Source: Dugong dugon (Eukaryota > Chordata > Mammalia > Sirenia > Dugongidae). Taken from it: DNA of 64,000 nt. Below are positions 45,752 through 57,701 of the stretch, piece by piece. Below the pieces are notes generated by a model. That model saw nothing but the letters and a program-made list of their open reading frames with translations, was not told the origin of the DNA and ran no database searches. The stretch is from the NCBI GenBank assembly GCA_030035585.1, contig CM057482.1, forward strand, positions 48,651,501 to 48,715,500, given 5' to 3'. The stretch's first letter is position 1; every line of letters begins with the position of its first letter. The position numbers and the translations under genes are program-made.

Positions 45752-46264
45752 TGTCATGGTTTGAACTGTATCCCTCCAAAAATGTGTGTATCAATTTGGC
45801 TGGGCCATGATTCCCAGAATTGTGTGGTTGGCCTCCATTTTGTGATTGTAATTTTATGTTAAAGAGGATTAGAGTAGGATTGTAACACCACCCTTATCCA
45901 GCTCACATCCCTGATCCAATGTAAAGGGAGCTTCTCTAGGGTGTGGCCTGCACTACCTTTTACCTTACAAGAGATGAAAGGGAAGTGAGCAGAAATGGGA
46001 ACCTCATACCACTAGAAGGGAGCATGGGAGCAGAGCATGTCCTTTGGACCCAAGGTTCCTGCGCAGAGAAGCTCCTAGTCTGGGGGAAGACTGATGATGA
46101 TGAGGACCTTCCTACAGAGCCGACAGAGAGACAAAGGCTTCCCCTGGAGCTGACACCCTGAATTTGGACTTCTAGCCTACTAGACTGTGAGAAAATAAAT
46201 TTCTCTTTGTGAAAGCCATCCACTTGTGGTATTTCTGTTAGAGCAGCACTAGATGACTAAGACA
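45752..46264 (+). mobile_element. Solo LTR, ERVL/MaLR-like (copy 4)
   Basis: TGTCATGGTTTGAACTG to GACTAAGACA. Flanks tccac and tccat match at 4 of 5. 513 bp, with AATAAA near 46194. Confidence 0.9.
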
Positions 46265-46314
46265 TCCATAAAACGAGAATAAAACCACATATAACAAGGT
46301 GGCTGGGAGGACTC

Positions 46315-46485
46315 ATGTTAGCAACAACAGCGCTAAGCACTTCACGTGAATGGTTTCCTTTAATCCTCCCGACAACCCTAGGCAGAGGAGCAACATGAGC
46401 CTCAGAGTGGAAGTGACCTGTCCAGGGCCACTGCTGGCAAGTGGCAGGCTGGCTCTAGAACTCAACCACTCTGCTATGCTTATTT
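46315..46485 (-). mobile_element. MIR SINE
   Basis: AGCGCTAAGCACTTCACGTG, TAATCCTCCCGACAACCC and GAGCCTCAGAGTGGAAGTG form a reversed MIR. Confidence 0.7.
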
Positions 46486-46489
46486 AAAA

Positions 46490-47007
46490 AGATTTAAAAA
46501 ACGAAACACACACACACAAACATAACCACTCACATATGTACATATATATTTAAGACTGACTGTCTGGGGCAAGAAAGTCTAAATATAAAGAAAAGAGACT
46601 AGTCTTCCACGCCACAGTGAGCACCTTTTCTCACAGATATAGAGAGAATTAAGGCATATTTTGTTCTAAAGCAACTAAATCTTTATATCGTTTTATTTAC
46701 TTTTGTAACCTAAATCTCTGTGTTAGTCTTTCATTCTGATTGCTTTGGAAATTTTCAAAAAGCACGAAGTAGAGAAGACAGCACACTGAATCCCCACATC
46801 CCCATCACACAGGCCCAACAGTCACCCACATTTCACCCCTCTTGCTTCATCTATCCCCTCCCCACTCTGCACCCATGTCCAGCCCACTCCTGGAGTATTT
46901 TAAAGCAAATCCCAGATGTACATAATCATTCACTTGTAAACCCTATGGTAGGTATCACTATCAGTAAGAATGATTTTTTCCCCATAAACCCAGACTCATT
47001 ATCATGC
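46490..47007. other. Intronic sequence
   Basis: Short CA-rich run at 46507-46519. The stretch 46780-46990 resembles a widespread L1-type flank (CCCCTCTTGCTTCATCTATC) but is not assignable. No exon. Confidence 0.4.
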
Positions 47008-47585
47008 TATCTTAGGCTGGGCTCTTTAGAGAAGCAAAACCAGTAAAGCATATAAATATACACAAAGAGAGAAATTTCTATCAAAGAAATGGCTCACATG
47101 GTTGTAGAGGCTGAAACGTCCCAAGTCTGGGGTCAGTGGGTCAGGATAGAGGCTTCTCCTGATTCACATAGCCGCAGAGGCTGGCAAACCCATGATCGGC
47201 AGGTCAGAGAGCAAGCTGTTGCTCACAGACTGTGAAGACTGATGAATCCCAAGATCAGCAGGCAAGACTGCAGATAAGCTGCTAGCTCAAGTTCCAAGAA
47301 CTGGAGGTCAGATGAACAAGGGCCAGCTGCAGGATTCAGGGCAAGCAAAAGCTCACAAGCCTTGCCAGAATGTTCACTTATATTCGATGCAGGCCACACG
47401 CCCAAGGAAACTCCCTTTCAACTGACTGGCTACACACAGCAGATCCCATCATGGAGGTGATTACATTATATCATATCTCTCATGGAAGTGATCACATCAT
47501 CCTACAATTGCCAAACTACATCGTAACTGCCAAACCACTGAGATTCATGTCCCAGCCAAGCTGACACACAACCCTAATGATCACA
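47008..47585 (-). mobile_element. Probable ERVL-type LTR of a second family
   Basis: Plus-strand phrases GGCTGGGCTCTTTAGAGAAG, AATGGCTCACATGGTTGTAG, then near the end CCCAGCCAAGCTGACACAC. The layout recalls MLT2-type ERVL LTRs. Flanks catgc and catac match at 4 of 5. No internal sequence. Confidence 0.6.
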
Positions 47586-47724
47586 CATACCTATCAAAAC
47601 ATTAATTCCCTATGATCATCTATTTTTCTATTTAAGACTCTGATTCTATACTAATTTTTACAGTGAGACAACAAAATAACACCCAATGCCTGATGGAGAC
47701 TCTATAAGCACTAATTATCATCCT

Positions 47725-47930
47725 CAAGTCCCTGGGTGGTGCAAACAGTTAACACACTCAGCTGCTAACTGGAAGGTTGGAGGTTTGAGTCCACTTAGAG
47801 GTGTCTCAGAAGAAAGGCCTGGCAATCTACTTCCAAAAACCAACCATTGAAAACCCTATGGAGCACAGATGTACTCTGACTCGAGGGGGTTGCCACGAGT
47901 CAGAGCTGACTTGACGGCAACTGGTGTCTA
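47725..47930 (+). mobile_element. AfroSINE type B
   Basis: CAAGTCCCTGGGTGGTGCAA to GACGGCAACTGGTGTCT, with a perfect 12-bp TSD aattatcatcct at 47713-47724 and 47931-47942. Confidence 0.95.
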
Positions 47931-48191
47931 AATTATCATCCTATTCTCTTGTCCTTTTGATGATAAATTTTACTTCTCTTCTAGATCTGTGGGAACCTGT
48001 AAATACTATTGCTGAAACCAAGAAAATCATGGCACATGTGGGTTGCTGCTCTTCTGGAAACAGAGGAGAGATCAGTGGATAAAGAGAAATCTTAATCAGG
48101 GAGAATAAGTGACTTCAGACAGTTCAAGAAAATGACACAGAATTTTTGAAAAATGCCATCAATTGTCTCAGACAGTCTACTTACTCCTATG

Positions 48192-48849
48192 TGTCTCAGT
48201 CATCTAGTGCTGCTATAACAGAAATACCACAAGTGGATGGCTTTAACAAACAGAAATGTATTCTCTCACAGTTTAGGAGGCTAGAAGTCTGAATTCAGCG
48301 TGCCAGCTTTAGGGGAAGGCTTTTTCTGTCTGCTCTGGGGGAAGGTCCTAGTCTCCTTTCAACATCTGTGGGCCTGGCATTTCTTGGAGATCTCCATGTG
48401 TCTTGGCATCAATCCTCCCCCAGGTCTAGAAGGTTCTCAGGGCAGGAGCCCCAAGTCCAAAGAATGTGCTCTGCTCCCAGCTCTTCTTTCTTGGTGGTAC
48501 TGAGGCCCCTCTCTCTCTCTGCTTGCTTCTCTCTCCTTTCATCTCTTATAAAATAAAAGATGATGCACGCCACACCCCAGAGAAACTCCCCTTACATCAG
48601 ATCAGGGCTGTGACCTGGGTGTTGTATCCCACCCCCACCGTATTCCTTCCTCATTAACATAACAAATATAACCTAATCCTCTTTAATATAACCTAATCCT
48701 GCCTCATTAACTGCAGGCAGAGATTAGGATTTACAACACATAGGACAATTGTATCACATCACAAAATGGAGGACAACCACACAATACTGGGAATCATGGC
48801 CTAGCTAAGTTGACACATATTTCTGGGAGACACAATTCAATCCATGACA
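48192..48849 (-). mobile_element. Solo LTR, ERVL/MaLR-like (copy 5, long form)
   Basis: Plus strand TGTCTCAGTCATCTAG to TTCAATCCATGACA, 658 bp. Flanks ctatg and ctacg match at 4 of 5. A short tandem duplication (ATATAACCTAATCCT, twice) lies near 48667-48700. Confidence 0.9.
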
Positions 48850-48854
48850 CTACG

Positions 48855-50012
48855 TGAGTACCAAGTATGGGAAAATAAAATCCACTGGAGCCATGAAGAT
48901 ACCTCGTGTTGATTACAGAGAGAGGGCTGGAATGCACATTTGATTCTTTCTTCCATTTAAAGGTGATGCCTCACAGTCCCTCCTCCTCACCGGGGGAGAG
49001 GTGGGAAGTGCCTTAGCAATAAAGCTTGAGACCTGCAGAGAGAAGTGGTAGCCCTGGTTGAGGCCTCGTGCAGGGCACAGAGCTGGGCCCTCAAGGTGGA
49101 GGGGGGCATGGAGGCCAAGAATGAGGAAACTCCTAGGATGCCCATGCCTGCCCAGCAGACCTGGCAGGTAGCAGGGATACAGTAAAGGTAAGCGGTTGCT
49201 GAATAAATGAGAAGAACCCAGCAAAGACCTCCCTGGTGCTGCACCACGCTGTGCCCCTGCCCAACTCACACTGGTCAATGAAGACCCTGTCCATCAGGGG
49301 GGCTTGCAGGAGGAGAGAGCCCAGGGCAGTGGGAGGGGTGTGGCCTAGGCAGGGACGCAGGTGTAACTGGTGCAGGTGCAAGGGCTTTGCCTGGTGCCCA
49401 GACATGACCGCTGACACCGCTCTTGTCGGGGCGGTGCTGGAGACCCCCTGGATGAGGCCCCTCCAGCTCCATGGTGGGGAGGGCAGGAGAGAGCCCCTAC
49501 CCTCATTTACTCTACCTGGGTTATCACCTTCTGCATAAGCTCCCCAGGAAGGTGTGTGCACTGCCATCTGACAGGGGAGGAGACCCAGTCCCGATGCTGG
49601 AGATTCGGGAAAAGTGGAGGCAGGGAGGTCTGCCCGCAGGCCTGCCTGCTGCTGGATGATGCAGCACGTGTGATGCCCAGCCAGCTGAAGTTGTGTGCAG
49701 TCAGTACCCAAACTTAACACTTTGAGCCTGGATGGGAACTTTCCAAAGGCTGTTCTGCAGGCTGGGACCTTCACAGTCAGCTCTGACATGACCATCATCA
49801 GTTTCACTGTCCTCGGTGGCCTTGAGGCTCTCAGGGCCCTCACTGGGCATCCCTCAGCCTCCACACTCTCTGCCTAAGCCCACTCCCAACACCTGCACAG
49901 GCAGGGCTGGGTCAGACCTGCTTCCCCAGTGTGGGGCAAGGCTGTGGGGCGGCGACTGTCCTGCTGTTCCCAGGACCTGCCACTAATTGGGTTTCAGTAG
50001 AGGCATGCCTAA
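48855..50012. other. GC-rich intronic sequence with a long chance ORF
   Basis: A 243-codon frame on the minus strand (49133-49864) is open, but I recognise no domain, and there are overlapping open frames on the other strand and in other frames. It is low in Lys and rich in Pro, Ser, Leu and Ala, as expected of GC-driven chance frames. Confidence 0.5.
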
Positions 50013-50227
50013 GGAGTCTCCGGGTGGTGCAAATGGTAAAGTGCTCAACTACTAGCCAAAAGCTTAGAGATTCAAACGCACCCAGAGACGCCTTGGAAGA
50101 TAGGTCTGGTGATCTGCTTCCAAAAGGTCACAGCCATTGAAAACCCTACAGGGTACAGTTCTACTCTCTGACACATGGGGTCACCATGAGTCAGAATGGA
50201 CTCGATGGTAACTAACAACAAGAACAA
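50013..50227 (+). mobile_element. AfroSINE type B with (AAC)n end
   Basis: AAGGAGTCTCCGGGTGGTGC to GATGGTAACTAACAACAAG. It ends with the same CTAACAACAA as BovB rather than CTGGTTT. Possible TSD ggcatgcc / gacatgct. Confidence 0.9.
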
Positions 50228-50234
50228 AGACATG

Positions 50235-50790
50235 CTGCAATTGACAATCAGTGTCCATGGAAGCAGCAGTCAAGAATCCAAGGATGTACCGTATCGGGCA
50301 AATCTGCTGCGGAAGACCTCTTAGACCTCTTTAAAGTTCTAAAAAGCAAAGATGTCACTTTGATGACTAAGGTGCACCATACCCAAACTATGGTCTTCTC
50401 AAATACCTCATATGCATTTGAAAACTGGACAATGAAAAAGGAAGACAGAAGAATTGATGCAACTGAACTGTGCTGTTGGTGAAGAATACTGAACATACCA
50501 TGGACTGCCAGAAGAACGAACAGTCTTAGAAGAAATACAACCAGAATGCTCCATAGATGCCAATCTGGCAACACTCAGGCATGCTTAGTACTTTGGACAG
50601 ATCATCAGGAAAGATCAGTCTCTAGAAAAGAAAACTGTGGTGGGAAATCCTCCATGAGATGGATTGATACCATAGCCACAACAACGGGCTCAAACATACC
50701 AACAATCATAAAGACGGCACAGGACCAGGCAACGTTTGTTCCGTTTTACAGAAGTCAGAGCTGGCTAGTTGGCAACTAACGACAGCAGCC
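50235..50790 (+). mobile_element. BovB 3' fragment
   Basis: From GTCCATGGAAGCAGCAGTCA to GTTGGCAACTAACGACAG. It encodes remnants of the BovB C-terminus (MVFSNTSYAF-like, WTMKKEDRRIDATELCCW-like) with stops. 5'-truncated. Confidence 0.85.
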
Positions 50791-50794
50791 AAGG

Positions 50795-51527
50795 TCTGCT
50801 GAATGCAGGATGAATACAGCGTGGATGGGAGGCAGCTTTGGGCTCAGTTACATCCCCGAATTGTCTTTGGAGCAGTGTAATTGGGGAGGAACACACAACC
50901 TTTCCTGGCCCAGGAACTGAAGAGGAAAATGGATGACTAATACGCTACTCAGTTTTTAGAAACTGGTTTTAGAACTAATTACATAAACCAAGCTCAGTGT
51001 CACAGAAGATTGAGTATTATTTGAGCCAGCTTATCATTCAGATCACTTAATTACTTAATAAACCCTGGTCCTGTCTGAGATTTTAAGGTATTTTCACACA
51101 GTACACCATTGGAAGTAAGCTTCTTCTTTTTCTTTTTTTAAAGCAATTAAACTGCAGAAATTTGAGGGAGATTGAAATGAACAACCAGAAATGAGACACC
51201 TCGTCCAAGGGCAGGTTCTTGGAATCGCTGTGAAGAAATGAAAACGGCCTTGCCTTTCTGGGGGCTGTGCTTTGCAGGGCCGCGTGATCCCTGGAATCGA
51301 GGCGGGTAGTGACCTGGTCCTCAGAGGCTCCCCTGACCAGATTACCAGAGAGAAACAGCACATCCATCTGTCTGGCATCACATCACATCCTTGGTACCCA
51401 CAAAGCCAGCAAGACAGCCACAGGCCTGTGCTTCTCCTGGGCTCTGGTGTTACTGTCCCACGCTGAGTGTCCCCGACAGACACCATCAGATCAGCCTGCT
51501 TTGCGAGGCAGATGGTGTGGTTATGGG
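50795..51527. other. Intronic sequence
   Basis: Unique; no exon or named repeat. Confidence 0.45.
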
Positions 51528-51604
51528 ATACTTCTCTCTCCCTTTCTCTCTTCCTCCTTCCCTTTCTCTTCCTTTTCATTTCTTCTCTTTTCCCTCTTTC
51601 TTCC
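51528..51604. repeat. Polypyrimidine tract
   Basis: About 77 bp almost entirely C and T (polypurine on the transcribed-sense strand of PCSK6). Confidence 0.85.
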
Positions 51605-51657
51605 TCATTGTGGACTATATCACATATACAAAATAGTCTAATAATGTACATGCAGTC

Positions 51658-51867
51658 AGAGTTCCTGGGTGGCCAAACAGTTAAGTGCTCAACGACTAAC
51701 TGCAAGGTCGGCTGTTTGAACCCACCCAGAGGTGCCTCAGAAGATAGGCCTGGAGCTCTGCTTCTGCAAGGTTGCAGCCTAGAAAACCCTATGAAGCAGT
51801 TCTACTCTGCACTCATGGGGTAGCTATGAGTCAGAGTCGACTAGATGGCAACTGGTTTGGTGTTGAC
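51658..51867 (+). mobile_element. AfroSINE type B
   Basis: CAGAGTTCCTGGGTGGCCAA to GATGGCAACTGGTTTGGTG. No clear TSD. Confidence 0.88.
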
Positions 51868-54099
51868 TTTTTATGAGTTCAGTTGCTTCTTCATCCACAC
51901 GTTATGTAAGTGGCCCCCAGTGTGCTCTCTCCCTGCCCGCCCTGGTGTACCTCTCAGATGTACTCCTGGTGGTTTGGTTTCAGCGTCAGTAGGGCCTCTC
52001 TGGGAGCCAGGTCTCTCTGCATGAGGTGACCACTGCCTGAGTGAGCTTTCAGTGGAGACACCATGTGGCTTCATTCTTAAGACAGTCCTCATCCCCAGAG
52101 CATCCTTTAACCTCTCCTGCTGGAGCATGTTTTCTGGCATTATAAGTGTTTCTATGGTTCTTCTCGGGTGCCTCCCCAACTTCTCCACGCCCCACTTCTC
52201 CTGCAGTCTGACCTGACGTAAAGACCTCTGCAGGACAAGACCACCTCACCTTCAGCCTAGCCTGGTATCCCGCCTCTGCTCTGTATGCGAGGAGGGCTCT
52301 GGGAGGAGGAGCGCTGGGGCAGGTTGCCACCACAGAGCCTCACCCTGAATAGGCCTCGGGTCAGGCCGCGGAGGCCCCACGGCTTCATGGGCAGCCCCAC
52401 CGCCAATGCATGGCCAACTCCAGGCACCCGGACACACGGGACAACCACAGGACCCCATCCCTGGATGGAAGGCCAGAGCAGGGCGGGTAACTCTTGGCAC
52501 TGCTTGACCTTTCATTTTAGGGAAGCTAATGGGACAGCAATGCCCTTTTGGCCAGTCTCCATCCCTTGGTGTCCTGTAATTTCTGTCCTAATAAGGTAAA
52601 ATAGCCAACTGACATAGGGGAGGTTCTAAATTTGGCAGGCCTTAAAACAGACCCCTCCCTAAAGCCATTCCCTGTCCCTCCCAGCTCTGAGTTCTGGGCA
52701 CTCCTGTGGGTCTTTGGTGGCCCACGGCCTTGTGTGTGGCACCACAGGTTCCTGAAAACTGGAACGTTCCTGACTAGCCTGGCAGCTCCCCAAAGGCCGG
52801 GACATGTCTTCAGGCTCTCTGTGGCCCAAGTACCTCCGTGGTGTCTGGTCGTGGCATAACTTCCACAAACACTCTCCGGATAAACAGCTGTTAGGACACA
52901 TAGTTCCCTTCTGTTTTGACATCGCAGGGACATCTGGGGTGGGGGTTCTTCCTATGGAAGCTGAACAGGACTTACCCCAGAGCAGCCTCCCAAACACCAG
53001 GCCAACACTCACGCCAACCAGAGAAAGGGCCACTCTGCCTCTCCTCTAGCACCCTCCCCCCAATCGGGACTCCCTGGGGACCCCAGAGATGCCTTTCATC
53101 ACCCCACTCACCAGCCACCATGCCCCCTGGGAGGCTCTGGCTGCCAATTCATCAATAAAGCCCTGAGCCTGACCTTGAACGATGTGGGAAATGCAGGCAG
53201 AGTGTGTGGAGGAGACTATTGCAACCGTAGTCCAAGGGCGGCTGTGATGGGTTTCCATGTGGGGTAACATGGGTGGGCCTGATGGCGAGCTACCGCACAG
53301 GCCTGCAGGGAGGGGGCGCCGTGCCGGCGACTGAGCAGGCCGTGGAGAGGAGGGCTGCCCGCACTGTGCAAAGCAAGTGAGCTAATGCTGTAATACACTT
53401 GTTGTTTCCAGCAAAACACGTTCCAGGGTGGGAACTCTGCACAGCTTAAAGCCAGAGAGAGCAAGCCAACCCCAGAAGGCACCACGGGAGCATACAGACC
53501 CCGTGGCCACAATGAAGTTCATCCCCAGCCCCCAATTCTAAGTCACAGAATTTCAGAGCTAGAAGGTACCACAAGATGTTTACTCTACTCCCGTCTCAGC
53601 TGCCTTAGCACAAAGGTCCAGATTCTAGCTATGCCCATGGATGGAGATGGGCCTGTTTTAGGACTTAATTCGAGACCACCCTCAGGAAACATCCCTTGTG
53701 TCCACTAAGTCTATTTCCTCTGTAGCACACAGATCATCTGGTCATATGGTGATCACAAAAGCTTCTGCTGGTACTCATTAATTCACCAAATATCTACTGT
53801 GCCACTGTGGCATGAACCAGGGGGACCTGGCAGAGCCAGGTGACAAGATTCCAGACAGCGAACACACCAATGTTCAAGAAGATGAGGACAGAGCTGGTGA
53901 GGGCTGTGCAGGCAGGAAGCAGGGAGCTGACATGACAGTGAGTGGCTGGGCAGCGGGGATGGTGGGATACAGGTATGCAGGTGGCAGGGCATTAGACTCT
54001 GTGTTGTGCCCACTGCAACCCCAAAGCTCACCAACTACCTGCATGCAGCAGCAGTCTCTACACATTTGTTGAATCACTGTTACACAGTTTCCCAACACT
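51868..54099. other. GC-rich intronic sequence
   Basis: Unique apart from a MIR3-like stretch near 53540-53640 (ACAGAATTTCAGAGCTAGAA). Numerous overlapping open frames on both strands; none has recognisable homology or good splice context. Confidence 0.5.
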
Positions 54100-55155
54100 G
54101 CCCACACACTGGGGCTCCCCACGGCCTCATCCTTGATCTTTCCTTTTTCTATCTCCACTTGTCCCCTGGGTGCTGTCATCTACACTCATGGCAGACAACG
54201 CATAAGTGTGCATTTCCAGCCCTACCTCCTCCCCAAGCTCCAGGTACACATCTCTGCCTGGATTTGTAACAGACATCTTCAACTTAAACCCCCAAACCGA
54301 GCTCCTGGTCTTCTCTCTGGCCCCTGCCCCTCAGCCGTCTTCCCAGTCTTAGGAAATTGAGACTTCATTCTTCCACAGCTCAGGACACCAGCTTGGAGTC
54401 ATCCATGCTCATGTCTTCTCTCACAGCCCACATCCCATCCTTTTGCAAACACTCTCATCTCGACTTTCAAATTACAGTCAGAATCTGACCGCTCTGCAGA
54501 ACTCCACTGCCACTACCCTGGGCAGTGTCAGCGCTGTCATCTTATCTGGATTATTACAACGACTGCCCCACTGGTCTCCCTGCCTTCCTGCACCCCACTC
54601 TAGTCTAACTGAGCCGCCATGGTGAGCTAGTAACATGGACGTTCAGACTGTGCCTCTCCTCTGCTTAGAATCTCCTGATGCTTACCACCAAGCTTGCAAT
54701 GGTCTACAAAGCCAGCGTGACCTATGACCCCATCTCCTCCTGCTCTCCCAACTCCCCGTCCCTACTCTCTCTAGCCACACAGGCCTCTACTATGCCTTGA
54801 ACATATCAGGCATGCTCCTAACCCAGGACCTTTGCACATGCTGAACCCTTTTCCTGGAATGTCCTTCCCCAGTTGTCTCCATAGGTCACAACCCGACCTC
54901 CTTCAGAGGTCAAATGCCACTTCTGTGAGGCCTTCCATGGCCACTTGACACTCCCTATCACCCCTCCCTGCTTTATTTTTCTCCTCACAGCTTTTCATCA
55001 TCTAATATACTCCAACTTTCTGCTTAGTGATCTTGTGTAATGCCTGACCTCACCCACTAGAAGGTAAGCTCGTGTCTGTTTTGTTCACCACGGAGAACAA
55101 AGCTTCTGGTCAGAACCTAGAGATGGTCAATAAACCCTTGGTGGATGAAGGCTGC
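54100..55155 (+). mobile_element. L2 LINE 3' region, about 1 kb
   Basis: AACTTAAACCCCCAAACCGA, GGATTATTACAACGACTGCC, CTCCTGATGCTTACC, CACACAGGCCTCTACTATGC, CCTTTGCACATGCTGAACCC and GTCTGTTTTGTTCACC follow the L2 order to its 3' end (AATAAACCCTTGGTGGATGA). Ancient, no coding capacity. Confidence 0.85.
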
Positions 55156-55159
55156 ATTC

Positions 55160-56254
55160 TTTCAGGGGAGCATTATTCTTTTAATACACTCCACTTCCTA
55201 ATGTTTTTTAAGATTCTGTGTTACGAGTTTTGTTTTCTATTTAAATTTGCCTATAGCTCTCTTCTTTTTTGGCATACTGATCAATTTTTATTTACTCTTA
55301 TTTTCCTCTAGTGATTTGGAAGTTCTACATCTTGTTCTGAACCTTGGTTATATCTGTATTATAAAAAAGATATTTGAGTTTTATGTCTCTATCAGTGTTA
55401 AGAATAAAACACAATCTAAATCCATCCAAAGTAAAATGAGAATTTTAACAAACTTTTCTCCCTTCCTGATCTCACTCCCAGCCTCACTGTTTTTGCAGAA
55501 ATAACTTCAGGTAAGGGCAGGTAGGACATCCATCCCAGATGCTCAGATAAGACCTCCCCAGGAGGTGATGCTTGAGCTGAAACCCGCATACTGAGAAGGA
55601 GCAGCCACAGGCAGTCTGGGGGAAGCGTTCCCAGTGGAGGGCCCAGCAGATGCAAAGCCCCTGGGTTGGGTAAGATCAGGGCACACTTGAGGAACTGAAA
55701 GGAGGTCAGCATGACTGGGGCAGTGGAATGCAGACAAGCGGACAGACGGAGATCCGTTCTGAAGACAGATGTGGGGGGACAGAAAGGGAAAAACTGAAGG
55801 GTGACTCTTGGGCTTTGGCCAGTCACCTGAGGAGAATGGGGCTATTTACAGAAATGGGGAGAACTGGAGAGTGGTCATTTGGGGGTTCTGTCTGAGGTGC
55901 ATGAAGCACGAGAAGCCTGTTAAGCAGCAGGTGCAGAAGCTGAGGCGGTGGCCGGGGAGTGGGTGGGCGCAAGAGAGGCACGCAGAGGTGGGCTTTGGGC
56001 ACCACCAGCAGGTACAAGGTAGTCAGTGTCCTGGCTGGATGAGAGCACCTGGTGGGAACAAAGACAGAGGCTCACCAAGATTAGGGGTGTGAGCAAAGGG
56101 GAGACCCGGAGGAGTAGCTGGTAAGGTGGGAGAGGCCCATCGTGTGGGCATGCTGCAGCAGAGTGCGGACAGCGCTCCTAGAAGGGGTGAATGCCTTGAG
56201 TGCAGCCTAGAGTTGTGTCAGCTGGGACCACTCTCAGCACCCTGCCTGTATGAA
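55160..56254. other. Intronic sequence
   Basis: First part AT-rich, then GC-rich and unique. Open frames near 55420-55830 on the minus strand have no recognisable homology. Confidence 0.45.
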
Positions 56255-56430
56255 CTGATTCCATCCCAAAACAACCCTACAACTTGGGCACCATGATCAC
56301 CCCATTTTCTAGACGAGGTCCCAAGAGAGGCTAAGTAACTCACCCAAGGTCATTAGTGTCCGTAAGAGTAGGAGCCAGTATCCGCCCCAGGCAGTCTGGC
56401 CCCAGAGCCCACAGTCCTAACTACGGCACT
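56255..56430 (-). mobile_element. MIR SINE
   Basis: CCCCATTTTCTAGACGAGGT, AGGCTAAGTAACTCACCCAA and GGTCATTAGTG read as a reversed MIR. Confidence 0.8.
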
Positions 56431-56489
56431 ATGTGGCCCCTGGAAAGGGTCCTTGGCCCCTTAGAGCCACAGACTCTAGCTTTAACAAC

Positions 56490-57098
56490 CTGGTGAGGGT
56501 TCCTCAAAAAATTAAACATAGAATTATCAAACGACCCAATATTCCACTCCTAGGTACACACCCAAGAGAACTAAAAACATACATTCACACAAAAATTGTG
56601 CATGGATGTTCACTGCAGCATTATTCATAATAGCCAAAAAGTGGAAACAACTCAAATATCTGTCAGCTGATGAACAGGCAAACAAAATGTGGTATATCTA
56701 TGTAACGGAATATCATTTGGCAATAAAAAGAATGAAATACTGATACAGGCTGTAATGGGGATGAATCTTGAAAACATTATGCTAAATGAAAGGAGCCAGA
56801 CAGAAAAAACCACATATTATATGATTCTATTTATATGAAATGTCAAGAACAGGCAAATCCATAAAGACAGAAAGTAGATTAGTGGTGCCAGAGATTGGGG
56901 GAAGGAAGAATGAGGAATGACTGCTAATGAGTACAGGGCTTCCCTTTGGGGATGATGAAGAAATGTTCTAGAATTAGAATAGCAGCAGCGACAGTTGCTA
57001 GGCACTGTGAATGTACTAAAAGTCCCCGGACTGTACACTGTAAAATGATTAAAATACTGAATTTTATGGTAGGTGAATTTTACCTCCATTAAAAAAAA
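56490..57098 (+). mobile_element. Old L1 3' end with poly(A)
   Basis: GTTCCTCAAAAAATTAAACA, then ATAGCCAAAAAGTGGAAAC, then GGTGAATTTTACCTCCATT and an A run. Noncoding. Confidence 0.88.
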
Positions 57099-57701
57099 AG
57101 CCAAATTTTTTATTTAACTACTGTATTTCTGTACATTTGTGGAAAGAAATGATGGAGAAGCTCAATAGTCAGAACAAGGCCAGGGGCCAACTGCAGAACA
57201 GACCATCAATTGCTCATATGCAAGTTCAAGCTGAAGCTGAAGAAAATTAAAACAAGTCCACGAGAGCTTCAGTATATCCCATCTGAATTTAGAGACCATC
57301 TCAAGAACAGATATGACGCACTAAATACTAATGGCCGAAGATCTGACGAGTTGTGGGATAATATCAAAGACATCATACATGAAGAAAACAAAAGGTCACT
57401 AAAAAGACAAAAGAGAAAGAAAATACCAAAATGGATGTCAGAAGAGACTCTGAAACTTGCTCTTGAACGTAGACAAAGTAAAGTATTATAACGAGATACG
57501 CAAAGACCTGGAGTTAGAAAACCAAAGGGGAAGAACACGCTTGGCATTTCTCAAGCTGAAAGAACTGAAGAAAAAAATTCAAGCCTCGAGTTGCAACAGT
57601 GAAGGATTCTATGGGCAAAATATTAAACGATGCAGGAAGCATCAAAAGAAGATGGAAGGAATACACAGTCATTGTACCAAAAAGAATTAGTTGACGTTCA
57701 A

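Noticed and set aside
49133-49864. 243-codon open frame on the minus strand, longest not explained by a repeat
   Set aside because: No recognisable domain, overlapping open frames on both strands, GC-rich context, no splice or promoter evidence, and it lies within a PCSK6 intron.
52049-53270. Several 60-135 codon frames as host genes
   Set aside because: They overlap each other in both orientations, have no homology I recognise, and lie in GC-rich intron.
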